Of a stretch of DNA of 64,000 nucleotides, positions 22,003 through 35,691 are shown one piece after another (position 1 is the stretch's first letter; the number at the start of each line of letters is the position of its first letter). The position numbers and the translations under genes were made by a program. The stretch spans positions 124,001-188,000 of the forward strand of contig CAADGL010000011.1 in assembly GCA_900696525.1 (NCBI GenBank), given 5' to 3'. The DNA comes from an uncultured Planctomycetota bacterium. GTDB lineage: Bacteria; Planctomycetota; Phycisphaerae; UBA1845; Fen-1342. The notes below the pieces were generated by a model, which saw nothing but the letters and a program-made list of their open reading frames with translations, did no database searches and was not told the DNA's origin.

Positions 22003-23046
22003 ATGCACATGCATTCAGGCCCGAGCCGCCTCGTCCCGCGCGTTCGTCGTCCCATCCCGCTGACCGCGCTGGCGCCCGCCCTGATCGCGGTGCTGGCGGG
22101 GCTCGGCGGGCTGACCGTCGCCGGATGCCCCGGACAGGCGGACAACGCCGACACGCTTGTCGATGGGCGACAGTTCGGCCCGGGAACGCACAGCCTGAAT
22201 ATCACCGCCAACGGCCGCGCCCGCACCTGGACGCTGCACCTGCCGCCTTCCTTCGTGCACGGCGAGCCCGCGCCCGTCGTCTTCCTGCTGCACGGCCTGG
22301 CCGGCAACGGCAGGCAGTTCCTGACCGACAGCGGCTGGGTCGCCGCCGCCGACACGCACGGATTCATCGCCGTCGCGCCCGATGCGCTTGGCGCGAACCC
22401 CAATGCCGCGCCGAACGTTGTCACCAACCCGCGCACCTGGACCGCGGCGCAGTTCTCGCTCGGCGGCGAATCCACCAACCGCGACGTGCTCTTCTTCGAC
22501 GCGCTGCTGGCGCGCGTGCAGGAACTGCTCGGCTTCTCAATCGACGAGGTCTACGTCGCCGGCCATTCGAACGGCGGCAGCATGACCTTCGTGCTCGCGT
22601 CGGAGCGCGCCAACCGCATTGCCGCCGCCGGCATCGTCGCCTCGCACTGGATCGGCGTGGGCCCGGCGCCCGACCCGGCGGTGCCGACGCTGTATGTCGT
22701 GGGCACGGTCGATCCGCTGGCGCCGCTGGCGGGCGGCGCGACCGACGAGTTCGGCAACACGACGCCGTCGATCAACTTCACTCTGACGCGCTGGGCCCTG
22801 GCGCTGGGCTGCGACACGCCGGCGCGCGAGGTCTCCGACGCCGGCGGCCTGCGCACCGTCGAGTACGACGGCTGCAACCAGGCCGCGACCTTCCGGGCGA
22901 TCTTCATCGAGGGCCAGGGCCACACCTGGCCCGGCCAGCCTGCGCCGCCGCTGCCCGAAGGCGCCTTCGGCCCGGCAACCGACCTGCTCGACGCGACGGC
23001 GACAATCTGGGACTTCTTCGTGACGTCCGGACGCGCGCCCCTGTAG
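22003..23046 (+). CDS. Esterase lipoprotein (PHB-depolymerase/LpqC type)
   Basis: 347 aa. The signal peptide ends in LTVAGC, so it is a predicted lipoprotein. Alpha/beta hydrolase of the feruloyl-esterase/poly(3-hydroxybutyrate)-depolymerase family: VVFLLHGLAGNG oxyanion loop, nucleophile elbow AGHSNGG, acid in VVGTVDPLAPL, and catalytic His in GQGHTWPG. GGAG lies 10 nt before the ATG. Probably hydrolyses ester bonds of imported or wall polymers at the surface. It is 192 bp after the prepilin gene and likely monocistronic. Confidence 0.85.
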   Translation: MHMHSGPSRLVPRVRRPIPLTALAPALIAVLAGLGGLTVAGCPGQADNADTLVDGRQFGPGTHSLNITANGRARTWTLHLPPSFVHGEPAPVVFLLHGLAGNGRQFLTDSGWVAAADTHGFIAVAPDALGANPNAAPNVVTNPRTWTAAQFSLGGESTNRDVLFFDALLARVQELLGFSIDEVYVAGHSNGGSMTFVLASERANRIAAAGIVASHWIGVGPAPDPAVPTLYVVGTVDPLAPLAGGATDEFGNTTPSINFTLTRWALALGCDTPAREVSDAGGLRTVEYDGCNQAATFRAIFIEGQGHTWPGQPAPPLPEGAFGPATDLLDATATIWDFFVTSGRAPL

Positions 23047-23114
23047 CACCCGGGCGCCTGACAGCCCAGCGGCCCGCGAGCGGGGGCAAGCTCGCCGCCG
23101 CGCTGCGCAGCGGC

Positions 23115-23120
23115 TACACT
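23115..23120 (+). promoter_or_regulatory. -10 box of ffh (near-leaderless)
   Basis: TACACT ends 8 nt before the ffh ATG, so transcription would start about 2 nt upstream of it. No Shine-Dalgarno is present and no good -35 is seen. Confidence 0.5.
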
Positions 23121-23128
23121 CTTGCCCT

Positions 23129-24553
23129 ATGTTCGAGGCGCTGTCAGACCGGCTGGGAGCTGTCTTCCGTTCGCTGCGCGGGCGCGGACGGCTGACCGAA
23201 GACAACGTTCGCGACGCGATGCGGCAGGTGCGGACGGCCCTGCTCGAAGCCGACGTGAACGTCGAAATCGCGCGCGAGTTCTGCGACCACTGCGTGCAGA
23301 AGGCCCTGGGCATGGAGGTCATCAAGACGCTCCAGCCCGAGCAGGTGATGGTCCGCGCGGTCTACGACGAGCTCGTGGCCCTGATGGGCCCGATCGAGAC
23401 GCGCATCCCCTTCGTCAGCCAGCCGCCCACCGTCATCCTCATGGCCGGGCTGCAAGGCTCCGGCAAGACGACCACCTGTGCCAAGCTCGCGCGATACTGC
23501 ATGCTCCGCGGCAAGAAGCCCCTGCTCGTCGCCGCCGACCTCAAGCGCCCCGCGGCCATCGACCAGCTCGAAGTCCTCGGCCGGCAGATCGACGTCCCCG
23601 TCTACGCCGAGCGCGACCACCAGCAGCCCGTGCGCGTCTGCCGCAACGCCGTCCGCGAGAGCCGAAAGCTCGACCGCGACGTGGTGATCCTCGACAGCGC
23701 CGGCCGGCTGGCGATCGACGAGGAGCTGATGACCGAGATCGCCCAGGTCGCCGAGGCCACTCAGCCGCACCAGATCTACCTCGTGCTCGACGCCATGACC
23801 GGCCAGGACGCCGTCAACACCGCCCGCTCCTTCAACGAGCGGCTCGAGCTCGACGGCGTGATCCTGACGAAATTCGACTCCGACACGCGCGGCGGGGCGG
23901 CGCTCAGCGTCAAGAAGGTGTCGGGCAAGCCGATCAAGTTCATCGGCGTGGGCGAGAAGCTCGACGCGCTCGAGGAGTTTCACCCGGAGCGCGTGGCGCA
24001 GCGCATCCTCGGCATGGGCGACGTGCTGAGCCTGGTCGAGAAAGCCCAGCAGGCCTTCGACGCCGGCGAGGCCGCCAAGGCCAACGAGAAGATGGCCAAG
24101 GGCCAGCTCGGCCTCGACGACTTCCTCACGCAGCTCGAAGGCTTCCGCAAGATGGGCCCCATCAAGCAGGTGCTCAAGCTCATTCCCGGCCTCGGCTCGG
24201 CCCTGGGCGACCTGGAGATGCCCGAGGAGGAGCTGAACCGCTTCAAGGGCATCATCCACTCCATGACCCCCGGCGAACGCCGCAACCCCGACATCATCGA
24301 GGCCTCCCGCCGCCGGCGCATCGCCCGCGGCGCCGGCGTCGACCCGCAGGACGTCAGCGCCCTCGTCAAGCAGTTCCTGCACATGCGGCCACTCATGAAG
24401 CAGATGGCCGGCATGGGCATGGGCCAGCGCCTGAAAATGACGCAGCAGCTCGGACAGATGGGCATGCTCGACGGCAGAATCCCAAAGCTCAAGGCCGCCA
24501 CGACCCGCTTCGACCCGCGCCGCCGCGACCGCAAACGCAAACGCCGCCGCTGA
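23129..24553 (+). CDS. ffh: Signal recognition particle protein Ffh
   Basis: 474 aa SRP54 GTPase that binds 4.5S RNA and signal sequences of membrane proteins. N domain (about 1-90), G domain with GLQGSGKTTTCAKLA, DSAGRLAIDEE, TKFDSDTRGG and GVGEKLDALEEFHPERVA, then the methionine-rich M domain (about 300-465) with LVKQFLHMRPLMKQMAGMGM and a basic end. All GTPase boxes intact. The start codon lies 8 nt behind a -10 box, so translation may be leaderless. The zinc operon follows after 271 bp. Confidence 0.97.
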   Translation: MFEALSDRLGAVFRSLRGRGRLTEDNVRDAMRQVRTALLEADVNVEIAREFCDHCVQKALGMEVIKTLQPEQVMVRAVYDELVALMGPIETRIPFVSQPPTVILMAGLQGSGKTTTCAKLARYCMLRGKKPLLVAADLKRPAAIDQLEVLGRQIDVPVYAERDHQQPVRVCRNAVRESRKLDRDVVILDSAGRLAIDEELMTEIAQVAEATQPHQIYLVLDAMTGQDAVNTARSFNERLELDGVILTKFDSDTRGGAALSVKKVSGKPIKFIGVGEKLDALEEFHPERVAQRILGMGDVLSLVEKAQQAFDAGEAAKANEKMAKGQLGLDDFLTQLEGFRKMGPIKQVLKLIPGLGSALGDLEMPEEELNRFKGIIHSMTPGERRNPDIIEASRRRRIARGAGVDPQDVSALVKQFLHMRPLMKQMAGMGMGQRLKMTQQLGQMGMLDGRIPKLKAATTRFDPRRRDRKRKRRR

Positions 24554-24769
24554 CGCGCGCCGTCTGGGCCGCTTCTCCGGCGGCGGCTGGTACGGGCTCC
24601 GATACCCGCCGGCCAGCTTTCGCCTGGTCGTCGGGCCCGGCTCCACCTTGCCGGCGCGCTCGAGCGCCGTCCACTCCGGCGACGGCAGCCGCTTGGCGCC
24701 GGTCCAGTACTTATTTGGGCCGGGGGGAACGAGGGCCGATCAGGGCGGTACGTGACCGAGGCCGCGCGC

Positions 24770-24797
24770 TTGACGCCGGAGTAATAACGGGTATTAA
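24770..24797 (+). promoter_or_regulatory. Zinc operon promoter with palindromic operator
   Basis: TTGACG (24770-24775), 16-bp spacer, TATTAA (24792-24797). Within it lies a perfect inverted repeat TAATA-ACGGG-TATTA (24782-24796) covering the spacer and -10. A repressor bound here would block the polymerase. The rest of the 271-bp gap after ffh is GC-rich with no gene I can support. Confidence 0.72.
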
Positions 24798-24824
24798 TCA
24801 GCAAAGCACGGCAGGAGTCGCGCC

Positions 24825-25133
24825 ATGGCCGCCAGGGTCTCTCGAGCCGAGATCGTCACGTTCAAAGCCGACACCGCGCTGCTGGACGCCCTGCGCGGCA
24901 TCTCCAACCGCTCCGAGTTCATCCGCAACGCCGTCCTCGCCGCGCTCGAGCACCTCTGTCCGCTCTGCCGCGGCACCGGAACGCTGACCCCGCCCCAACG
25001 CCGCCACTGGGACGCCTTCGCCGCCCGGCATTCGATCGCCGAGTGCGGCGACTGCCACGCGTTTCACCTCGTCTGCCCGGACGATCCCGCGGCCGAGGTC
25101 CACGTCCACCACCGCCGTCGAAAGGGGAAGTGA
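24825..25133 (+). CDS. Ribbon-helix-helix regulator with zinc-binding cysteines
   Basis: 102 aa. Residues 8-42 form a ribbon-helix-helix (AEIVTFKADTALLDALRGI, then SNRSEFIRNAVLAAL) as in CopG/NikR DNA-binding domains. The C-terminal half carries CPLC, CGDC, a lone C and an HVHH cluster, suited to metal binding, but lacks the NikR nickel domain. It is the first gene of the znu operon; its stop is followed at once by the znuA GTG. I infer a zinc-sensing autoregulator acting on the operator at 24782-24796. GGAG lies upstream of the ATG. Confidence 0.78.
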   Translation: MAARVSRAEIVTFKADTALLDALRGISNRSEFIRNAVLAALEHLCPLCRGTGTLTPPQRRHWDAFAARHSIAECGDCHAFHLVCPDDPAAEVHVHHRRRKGK

Positions 25134-26120
25134 GTGTCGGGCGCCCGGGCTGGATTCAAGTTGAGCGCCGGCGTCGCGTACGCCCCGCGGTTCGCGCTGC
25201 TCCTGGCCGCGATCGGCGGCGGCGGCGCGCTTCTGGCGGCGAGCGCATGCCGGCCCGCCGCGCCCGCCGCCACGGCCGGAGCCAAGCTGCGCGTCTGCGT
25301 GAGCATTCTGCCGCAGGCGTACTTTGTGGAGCGCATCGGCGGCGAGCACGTCGAGGTGCAGGTGCTGGTCGGTCCGGGGCAGTCGCCGCACACCTACGAG
25401 GCTTCGCCGCAGCAGATGGCGTGGCTGTCGCGGGCCGATCTGTTCGTGACGCTGGGGATGCCGCTGGAGCAACGGCTGCTGGAGCGGCTTTCGGGGCAGC
25501 GGCGTGACCTGCGCGTGGCGGATGCGACCGAGGGGCTGACGTTCCTGCTGGCGGAGTGCGATCACGATCACGGCGGCGGGCACGACGGCGACGGGCATGA
25601 CCACGGCGCGCACGAGCGCGACCCGCACGTCTGGCTCGATCCGCAGCGCGTCAAGCACATGGCCGCCAACATCTGCCGGGCGCTGGTCGAGCTCGACCCG
25701 CAGCGGCGGGAGACCTACGAGCGCAACCTGGCGGCGTTTCAGGCAGACCTGGACGACGTCGACGCCCGATTGCGGCAGCGGCTGGCCCCCTATCGCGGCC
25801 GGGCGTTTTTCGTCTTTCACGCGGCGTACGGCTATTTCGCCGAGCGCTACGGACTGAAGCAACTGGCGGTCGAGGTCGCCGGCAAGGAGCCGACGCCGCG
25901 CGAGCTCGTGAACCTGGTCGAGCGCGTGCGGGAGTCGGGCGTCAGGGCCATCCTGCTTGAGCCGCAGTATCCGCGCACGACGGCCGAGGCGCTGGCGCGC
26001 GAGGTCGGGGCCGAGGTGCTGATTGTCGACGACCTGGCGCGCGACTACCTGGCCAATCTCCTGGACATGGCCGACAAGCTGGAGCACGCGTTCGGCGGCC
26101 CCGCGCCGCGCGGCGAGTGA
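25134..26120 (+). CDS. znuA: Zinc ABC transporter substrate-binding protein
   Basis: 328 aa, cluster A-I binding protein. A signal segment with a lipobox-like LAASAC leads to the metal-binding fold: HVEVQVLVGPGQSPHTYEA gives the first His, DPHVWLDPQ the second, FHAAYGYFA the third, and LLEPQYP near the end. The His/Asp-rich loop (CDHDHGGGHDGDGHDHGAH, about residues 143-161) is the mark of zinc rather than manganese members. It starts with GTG directly after the regulator stop, so translation is coupled. Confidence 0.93.
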   Translation: MSGARAGFKLSAGVAYAPRFALLLAAIGGGGALLAASACRPAAPAATAGAKLRVCVSILPQAYFVERIGGEHVEVQVLVGPGQSPHTYEASPQQMAWLSRADLFVTLGMPLEQRLLERLSGQRRDLRVADATEGLTFLLAECDHDHGGGHDGDGHDHGAHERDPHVWLDPQRVKHMAANICRALVELDPQRRETYERNLAAFQADLDDVDARLRQRLAPYRGRAFFVFHAAYGYFAERYGLKQLAVEVAGKEPTPRELVNLVERVRESGVRAILLEPQYPRTTAEALAREVGAEVLIVDDLARDYLANLLDMADKLEHAFGGPAPRGE

Positions 26121-26941
26121 GGGAGCGCAGGCAAGACCTCTTGGAACACGATCCCGTCATCGAGCTGCGCAATGTGACGTTTGCCTACGACGGCGCGCCG
26201 GCCATCGAGCGCGCCGACCTGGCCATCCGCCCGCGAGAGTTCGTCGCGATCGTCGGCCCGAATGGCGGCGGAAAATCCACGTTGCTGAAGCTGATGCTCG
26301 GGTTGTTGCAGCCGACCTGCGGCAGCGTTCGCCTGCTCGGCGGACCTCCCTCGGCGGCGCGCCGCCGCGTCGGCTACATGCCGCAGCATTCGCAGCTCGA
26401 CCCGCGCTTCCCGGTGACGGTGATGGACGTCGTGCTGATGGGCCGGCTGCAAGGCGGGCTGCAATTCGGCCCCTACGGCCCGGCCGACCGGCGCACCGCC
26501 CGCGAGGCCCTGCGCGACGTCGGGCTCGAAGCGCTGCGCAGCCGGCCGATCCACGCCCTCTCCGGCGGGCAGCGGCAGCGCACCCTGATCGCGAGGGCCC
26601 TGGCCTGCGAGCCGGAAATCCTGATGCTCGACGAGCCGACGGCCAACCTGGACATGCAGGTCGAGGAGCAGCTCTATGCGCTGCTCAAGGAGCTGAACCG
26701 CCGGCTCACCGTGCTCCTGGTCTCGCACGACGTGGGTTTCGTCTCGCAGTTCGTCAGCCGCGTCATCTGCGTCAACCGCACGATCCAGGCGCACCTGACC
26801 AGCGACGTCACCGGCGAGGTGATCCGTGGACTCTACGGCCACGACGTGCGCATGGTGCACCATGGCCACCCGCATGGCGACGAGCACCGCGCGGGGCGCC
26901 ATGCCCACGGCCACCACCATCATCACCCGGGAACGGAGTAG
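26117..26941 (+). CDS. znuC: Zinc ABC transporter ATP-binding protein
   Basis: 274 aa ATPase. Walker A GPNGGGKST near residue 50, Q-loop YMPQHSQLD, signature LSGGQRQR, Walker B ILMLDEPTANLD, H-loop SHDVGFVS. The last 30 residues are His-rich (HHGHPHGDEHRAGRHAHG and six more His), unusual for the ATPase subunit and a possible zinc buffer. The GTG start overlaps the znuA stop by 4 nt. Couples ATP hydrolysis to zinc import with ZnuB. Confidence 0.95.
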   Translation: MRERRQDLLEHDPVIELRNVTFAYDGAPAIERADLAIRPREFVAIVGPNGGGKSTLLKLMLGLLQPTCGSVRLLGGPPSAARRRVGYMPQHSQLDPRFPVTVMDVVLMGRLQGGLQFGPYGPADRRTAREALRDVGLEALRSRPIHALSGGQRQRTLIARALACEPEILMLDEPTANLDMQVEEQLYALLKELNRRLTVLLVSHDVGFVSQFVSRVICVNRTIQAHLTSDVTGEVIRGLYGHDVRMVHHGHPHGDEHRAGRHAHGHHHHHPGTE

Positions 26942-26947
26942 CCCGCC

Positions 26948-27796
26948 GTGTTCGAGTTCATCGAGAACGTCGCGCGCTACCCCTTCCTGCAACACGCCGT
27001 CGCCGCCGGCCTGCTGGCCAGCGTGGCCTGCGGCGTCGTCGGCACGTACGTCGTGGTGCGGCGGATCACCTACATCGCCGGGGGCATCGCCCATTGCGTC
27101 CTGGGCGGCATCGGCATCGCTCGCTACCTGAACATCGAGCACGGCTGGACGTGGCTTACCCCCTTGGGAGGCGCCACGGTGGCCGCGATCATCGCGGCGC
27201 TGCTGATCGGCTGGGTCAGCCTGCGGGCCAAGGAGCGCGAGGACACGATCATCAGCGCCCTGTACGCGGTCGGCATGGCGACGGGAGTGCTGTTCATCCA
27301 AATCACGACCGGCATGGCCACGGACCTCCAGAGCTACCTGTTCGGAAACATCCTGTTGGTCACGCCGCAGCAGATCTGGATGATCGGCGTGCTGAACGCG
27401 GTCATCGTGGGCGCCGGCCTGCTGTTCTACAAGCAGCTCCTGGCCGTCTGCTTCGACGAGGAGTTCGCGAGGCTGCGCGGCGTTCCGGTCGAGCTGTTCT
27501 ACCTGCTGCTGCTGTGCCTCGCGGCCCTGACGGTCGTGCTGCTGTCGTCGGTCGTCGGCATCATCCTGGTGATCGCGCTGTTGTCGCTGCCGGCGGCGGT
27601 GGCGGGTTTCTTCTGCCGGTCGCTGTGGCAGATGATGATCTCGGCGACGCTGCTGTGCACGCTGTTCGTGATCGGGGGCTTGTGGACCGGGTACTCGCTC
27701 AACCTGCTGGCGGGGCCGACGATCATCGTCTGGGCCGGCGGGTCATACCTGCTGGTGACGGCGGCCCGCGCCGCCGGCCGGCTGCGTCGGGCCTGA
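26948..27796 (+). CDS. znuB: Zinc ABC transporter permease
   Basis: 282 aa, about eight to nine membrane helices. Family features: RRITYIAGGIAHCVLGGIG near residue 40 and the LYAVGMATGVLFI and LLSVVGIILVIALLSLP-type helices typical of ZnuB/TroC permeases. The GTG at 26948 is 6 nt after znuC; AGTAGCCC gives no clear Shine-Dalgarno, consistent with coupling. Last certain gene of the zinc operon. Confidence 0.93.
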   Translation: MFEFIENVARYPFLQHAVAAGLLASVACGVVGTYVVVRRITYIAGGIAHCVLGGIGIARYLNIEHGWTWLTPLGGATVAAIIAALLIGWVSLRAKEREDTIISALYAVGMATGVLFIQITTGMATDLQSYLFGNILLVTPQQIWMIGVLNAVIVGAGLLFYKQLLAVCFDEEFARLRGVPVELFYLLLLCLAALTVVLLSSVVGIILVIALLSLPAAVAGFFCRSLWQMMISATLLCTLFVIGGLWTGYSLNLLAGPTIIVWAGGSYLLVTAARAAGRLRRA

Positions 27797-27834
27797 GCGG
27801 AGCGCGGCAGGTCGCATTCTTGCCGGAGGGCGCT

Positions 27835-28104
27835 GTGCAGATTCGCGAATTTCAGCAACGGATCGAGGAGATGTACTCGAAGACGGACCGCCAGCGCGGC
27901 AGCGCGGCGACGTTCCTGTGGCTGATGGAGGAGGTGGGCGAGCTGGCCAGCGCGATCGCGGAGAACAACGACACGCAGAACAAGGCGGAGGAGTTCGCCG
28001 ACGTGCTGGCCTGGCTGTGCTCGCTGGCGAACGTCGAGGGCGTCGATCTGCAATCCGCCGTCGAGGCCAAGTACATCCGCAGCCGCCCGGAGGGGCACAA
28101 GTAA
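27835..28104 (+). CDS. MazG-like nucleotide pyrophosphohydrolase
   Basis: 89 aa, all-alpha NTP pyrophosphatase of the short MazG type. The metal-binding motif EEVGELASAI (EExxE) is near residue 35 and is followed by KAEEFADVLAWL (ExxD). Homologues hydrolyse non-canonical or stress nucleotides to monophosphates. The GTG at 27835 has CGGAGGG 5 nt upstream. It is 38 nt downstream of znuB and may be read from the same message; there is no obvious functional link to zinc. Confidence 0.87.
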   Translation: MQIREFQQRIEEMYSKTDRQRGSAATFLWLMEEVGELASAIAENNDTQNKAEEFADVLAWLCSLANVEGVDLQSAVEAKYIRSRPEGHK

Positions 28105-28275
28105 CGCGGCGGATCGCGGGACGATGCGCCACCTCGACTCCCGAAGCGATCCCCGCGGCCGTGAGCGGTTGCGGCGGCGCTGCCCGTGATTTCGCCGGAC
28201 CCGCGGCGGCCGTGCTGCTGCGCTCACGCCGGACGCCCGCGACGCTCTGACACCGGTGCGCTCGCCGACTCCGGG

Positions 28276-28281
28276 TATAAT
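28276..28281 (+). promoter_or_regulatory. -10 box of uvrA
   Basis: A perfect TATAAT inside GGGTATAATCCC, 72 nt before the uvrA start. No matching -35 is seen, and no LexA-like repeat is visible around it. The remainder of the 248-bp gap is GC-rich with no gene. Confidence 0.62.
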
Positions 28282-28352
28282 CCCGCCTTTCGCGTTGCCG
28301 TGCGCGAATTCGGGGACCTTTCGCGCAGGCGGCGGCAGGAGCCGGGAAGGCC

Positions 28353-33683
<5,331 letters not shown>

Positions 33684-33765
33684 GCGTCGCGGGCCACGAG
33701 GCCGACGCCCCCCGTGGGCCGCCAGCGCCGTTTCTCAGCGGGCTCTGATGCCTGATGCAGGAGCC

Positions 33766-34359
33766 TCACACGCCCGCGGCGGAGTTGACGCCTGCGGCGC
33801 GTTCGCCGACTTCGGCCACGTCGGAGTCCGACAACTGATCCAGAAACGCGAGCAGCGCTGCCAGCAGCCGCCGATGCCGCGGATGCCGAAGCTGGAACCC
33901 GCAGGCGTCCATTTCGGCCAGCGCCGCGTCACACGCGGCGCCTTGCACGGCCACACGGTAGAGCGCGCAGAACAGTCCGGTCCGTTGCTGGCCGATGCGG
34001 CAGTGAACCAGCAGCGGCGTCCGCTCCGGCTCGCGCGCCAGCTTCAGGAACACTCGGAACTGCTCGGCGCTCGGCGGATTCTTGTGATTGCAGGGGATCG
34101 TGACGAACTGCACGCCGCGCCCTTCGCACACGGCGCGTTCCTGCTGTTCCCAGGCGTCGGGGTCGTCGCCATCGCGCGCCCCGCGCAGGGCCACGACCGT
34201 CTTCAGGCTGTACTGCTCGATGATCTGCGCGAGTTCCTCGGGCCGGGGCTGGCCGCAGCGATAGAGCCGCCCCGGCTCGACCACGCCGAAGTTCCGCAGC
34301 CCGTCGTACGGGGCGCGAAACAACCGCCGAATCCAACGCGGGACGTTCACCTGAAGCAT
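33766..34359 (-). CDS. Dual-specificity/tyrosine phosphatase-like protein
   Basis: 197 aa. It has the P-loop HCRIGQQRTG (Cys-x5-Arg) near residue 128, preceded by GLYRCGQPRPEEL-like and VVALRGARD segments typical of the DSP/SIW14-like fold that removes phosphate from Tyr or inositol phosphates. The substrate is unknown. The start is uncertain: the frame opens at TTG 34407; I use the ATG at 34359, and a GTG 9 nt further in has GGAG at good spacing. Last gene of the minus-strand cluster from 38026. Confidence 0.82.
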   Translation of the reverse strand: MLQVNVPRWIRRLFRAPYDGLRNFGVVEPGRLYRCGQPRPEELAQIIEQYSLKTVVALRGARDGDDPDAWEQQERAVCEGRGVQFVTIPCNHKNPPSAEQFRVFLKLAREPERTPLLVHCRIGQQRTGLFCALYRVAVQGAACDAALAEMDACGFQLRHPRHRRLLAALLAFLDQLSDSDVAEVGERAAGVNSAAGV

Positions 34360-34422
34360 CTCCGGGACGGTCCGGCCGCGATTGCCGCGCTCGTCGCCAG
34401 GCGTCAAATCCCTGCGCGCCGG

Positions 34423-35652
34423 TCAAGTGCCCGAGGCGACCTGGAAGCTCGCCCGCTTCTGCGCCACCTTCGAGCCGATTCTATCCGCCACGGTGATTTT
34501 TGCCACATAGTCCCCGGGGGACAGGCCCGGCGGCAGCGTGACCAGGGGGGCGATGAAACACTCGTGACGCGCGTCACGCCAGCGGGTCCGCACGTCCGGG
34601 ATCGTCTGCTCCTGGATCGTCCGGCCCTCCGCCGTCAGGATGCTGATCGTCACGTCGAAGTGCGTCTCGTGCTCGCCGCTGTCCAGCCGGCGGTTCGTCA
34701 GATGCCGGATCTCGCAGTAGGCCACGAACTCCCCTCCCGCACGCGCCGGAAAGCGCGGCGGCTCGATCGGGTCGTACAGCCCGAAGCCGACGACGGCCCG
34801 GCAGAGCGCCACCTTGGGCAGCGCCAGGTCGCTGATGGGAATCAGCGAGTCGCGCAGCCCATCGACGCGCTCCAGTAGCCGGCTCGACTCGCCCGGCACG
34901 TCGCCGCCGTGTGCCTCGCGCAGCGATATCAGCGTCTCGATGAACCCGGCGGCGACGCGCGCCTGCTCAGCCGGGACCGCTTCGAATGGAGCGCGCGCCT
35001 GCTCGTACTCCCCCGCCAGCACGCGCAGCAGGCGTTCGTCCAGCTGCGCCCGCCACGTGGCGTCGCCGGGCTGCGCGGCGATTCGCGCGCGAAGCGCACC
35101 GATCAGGTCGCCGGTCGTGCCGCCCGCGGCCGTCGAATCCCCCGAGCCGTCTGACGGTCCGGGAGGCGCTCCCAGCGCCCGAACGGCCACGTTCACGATC
35201 GTCGGCGGCGTCCGTGCGGCAGCGGCCTGGCCCGGCGCATCGCCGGCGGCCGGAGCCCGCGGCCCGGGCCCGGCTTTCGGACCGCTTGCGCCGGAACCCG
35301 GCGCACCAACGACGGGGAGCCCCTCTGGCTGCGCAGGACCCTGCGTAGCGACGGCGGCCGGCGGATCGGCGTCGTCGGAGTGTGTCGCCGGATCAGTCGC
35401 GCCAGCCCTTCGCACGTCCGCATAGACCTCATCCAGGCGCTGGATGGCGCGTTGCGCGTAGGCGACGATCTCGTCATGGGCGGCAAGGGCCGCACCGGCC
35501 GGAGGCGACTCGGGGGCCTGGACCACCTGCGGCGGATCGGGCTGGTCTGGGGAGGCGGCCGGACCGTGCGAGACCGGCTGGTGCAGCGATGCGCAGCCGG
35601 CCAGCCACAGGGCGCAGCAAGGCGGAAGGACTATGAAACGGCGTGCATCCAT
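34423..35652 (-). CDS. Predicted lipoprotein with Pro/Ala-rich linker
   Basis: 409 aa. The leader ends in the lipobox LWLAGC. Residues 20-190 are low complexity (Pro, Ala, Asp), with one helix (AHDEIVAYAQRAIQRLDEVY). The helical middle and C-terminal beta-rich domain (about 290-409: FVAYCEIRHLTNRRLDSG, then PGLSPGDYVAKITVADRIG) look like an extracytoplasmic accessory fold. I do not recognise it. It lies 39 nt downstream of holA, so it is probably in the same operon. Confidence 0.72.
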   Translation of the reverse strand: MDARRFIVLPPCCALWLAGCASLHQPVSHGPAASPDQPDPPQVVQAPESPPAGAALAAHDEIVAYAQRAIQRLDEVYADVRRAGATDPATHSDDADPPAAVATQGPAQPEGLPVVGAPGSGASGPKAGPGPRAPAAGDAPGQAAAARTPPTIVNVAVRALGAPPGPSDGSGDSTAAGGTTGDLIGALRARIAAQPGDATWRAQLDERLLRVLAGEYEQARAPFEAVPAEQARVAAGFIETLISLREAHGGDVPGESSRLLERVDGLRDSLIPISDLALPKVALCRAVVGFGLYDPIEPPRFPARAGGEFVAYCEIRHLTNRRLDSGEHETHFDVTISILTAEGRTIQEQTIPDVRTRWRDARHECFIAPLVTLPPGLSPGDYVAKITVADRIGSKVAQKRASFQVASGT

Positions 35653-35691
35653 GCACAGGACCCCGATTGCGTCCCTGCGTCGCGGGTCGAC

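Noticed and set aside
24554..24769. Possible gene remnant between ffh and the zinc operon
   Set aside because: One frame gives a stretch beginning GRFSGGGWYGLRYPP, but it has no start, no family I recognise and no ribosome site.
28105..28352. LexA box upstream of uvrA
   Set aside because: No GTTA- or GTTC-type direct repeat or other SOS-like palindrome is visible. Only the TATAAT and its small GGG/CCC flanks stand out.
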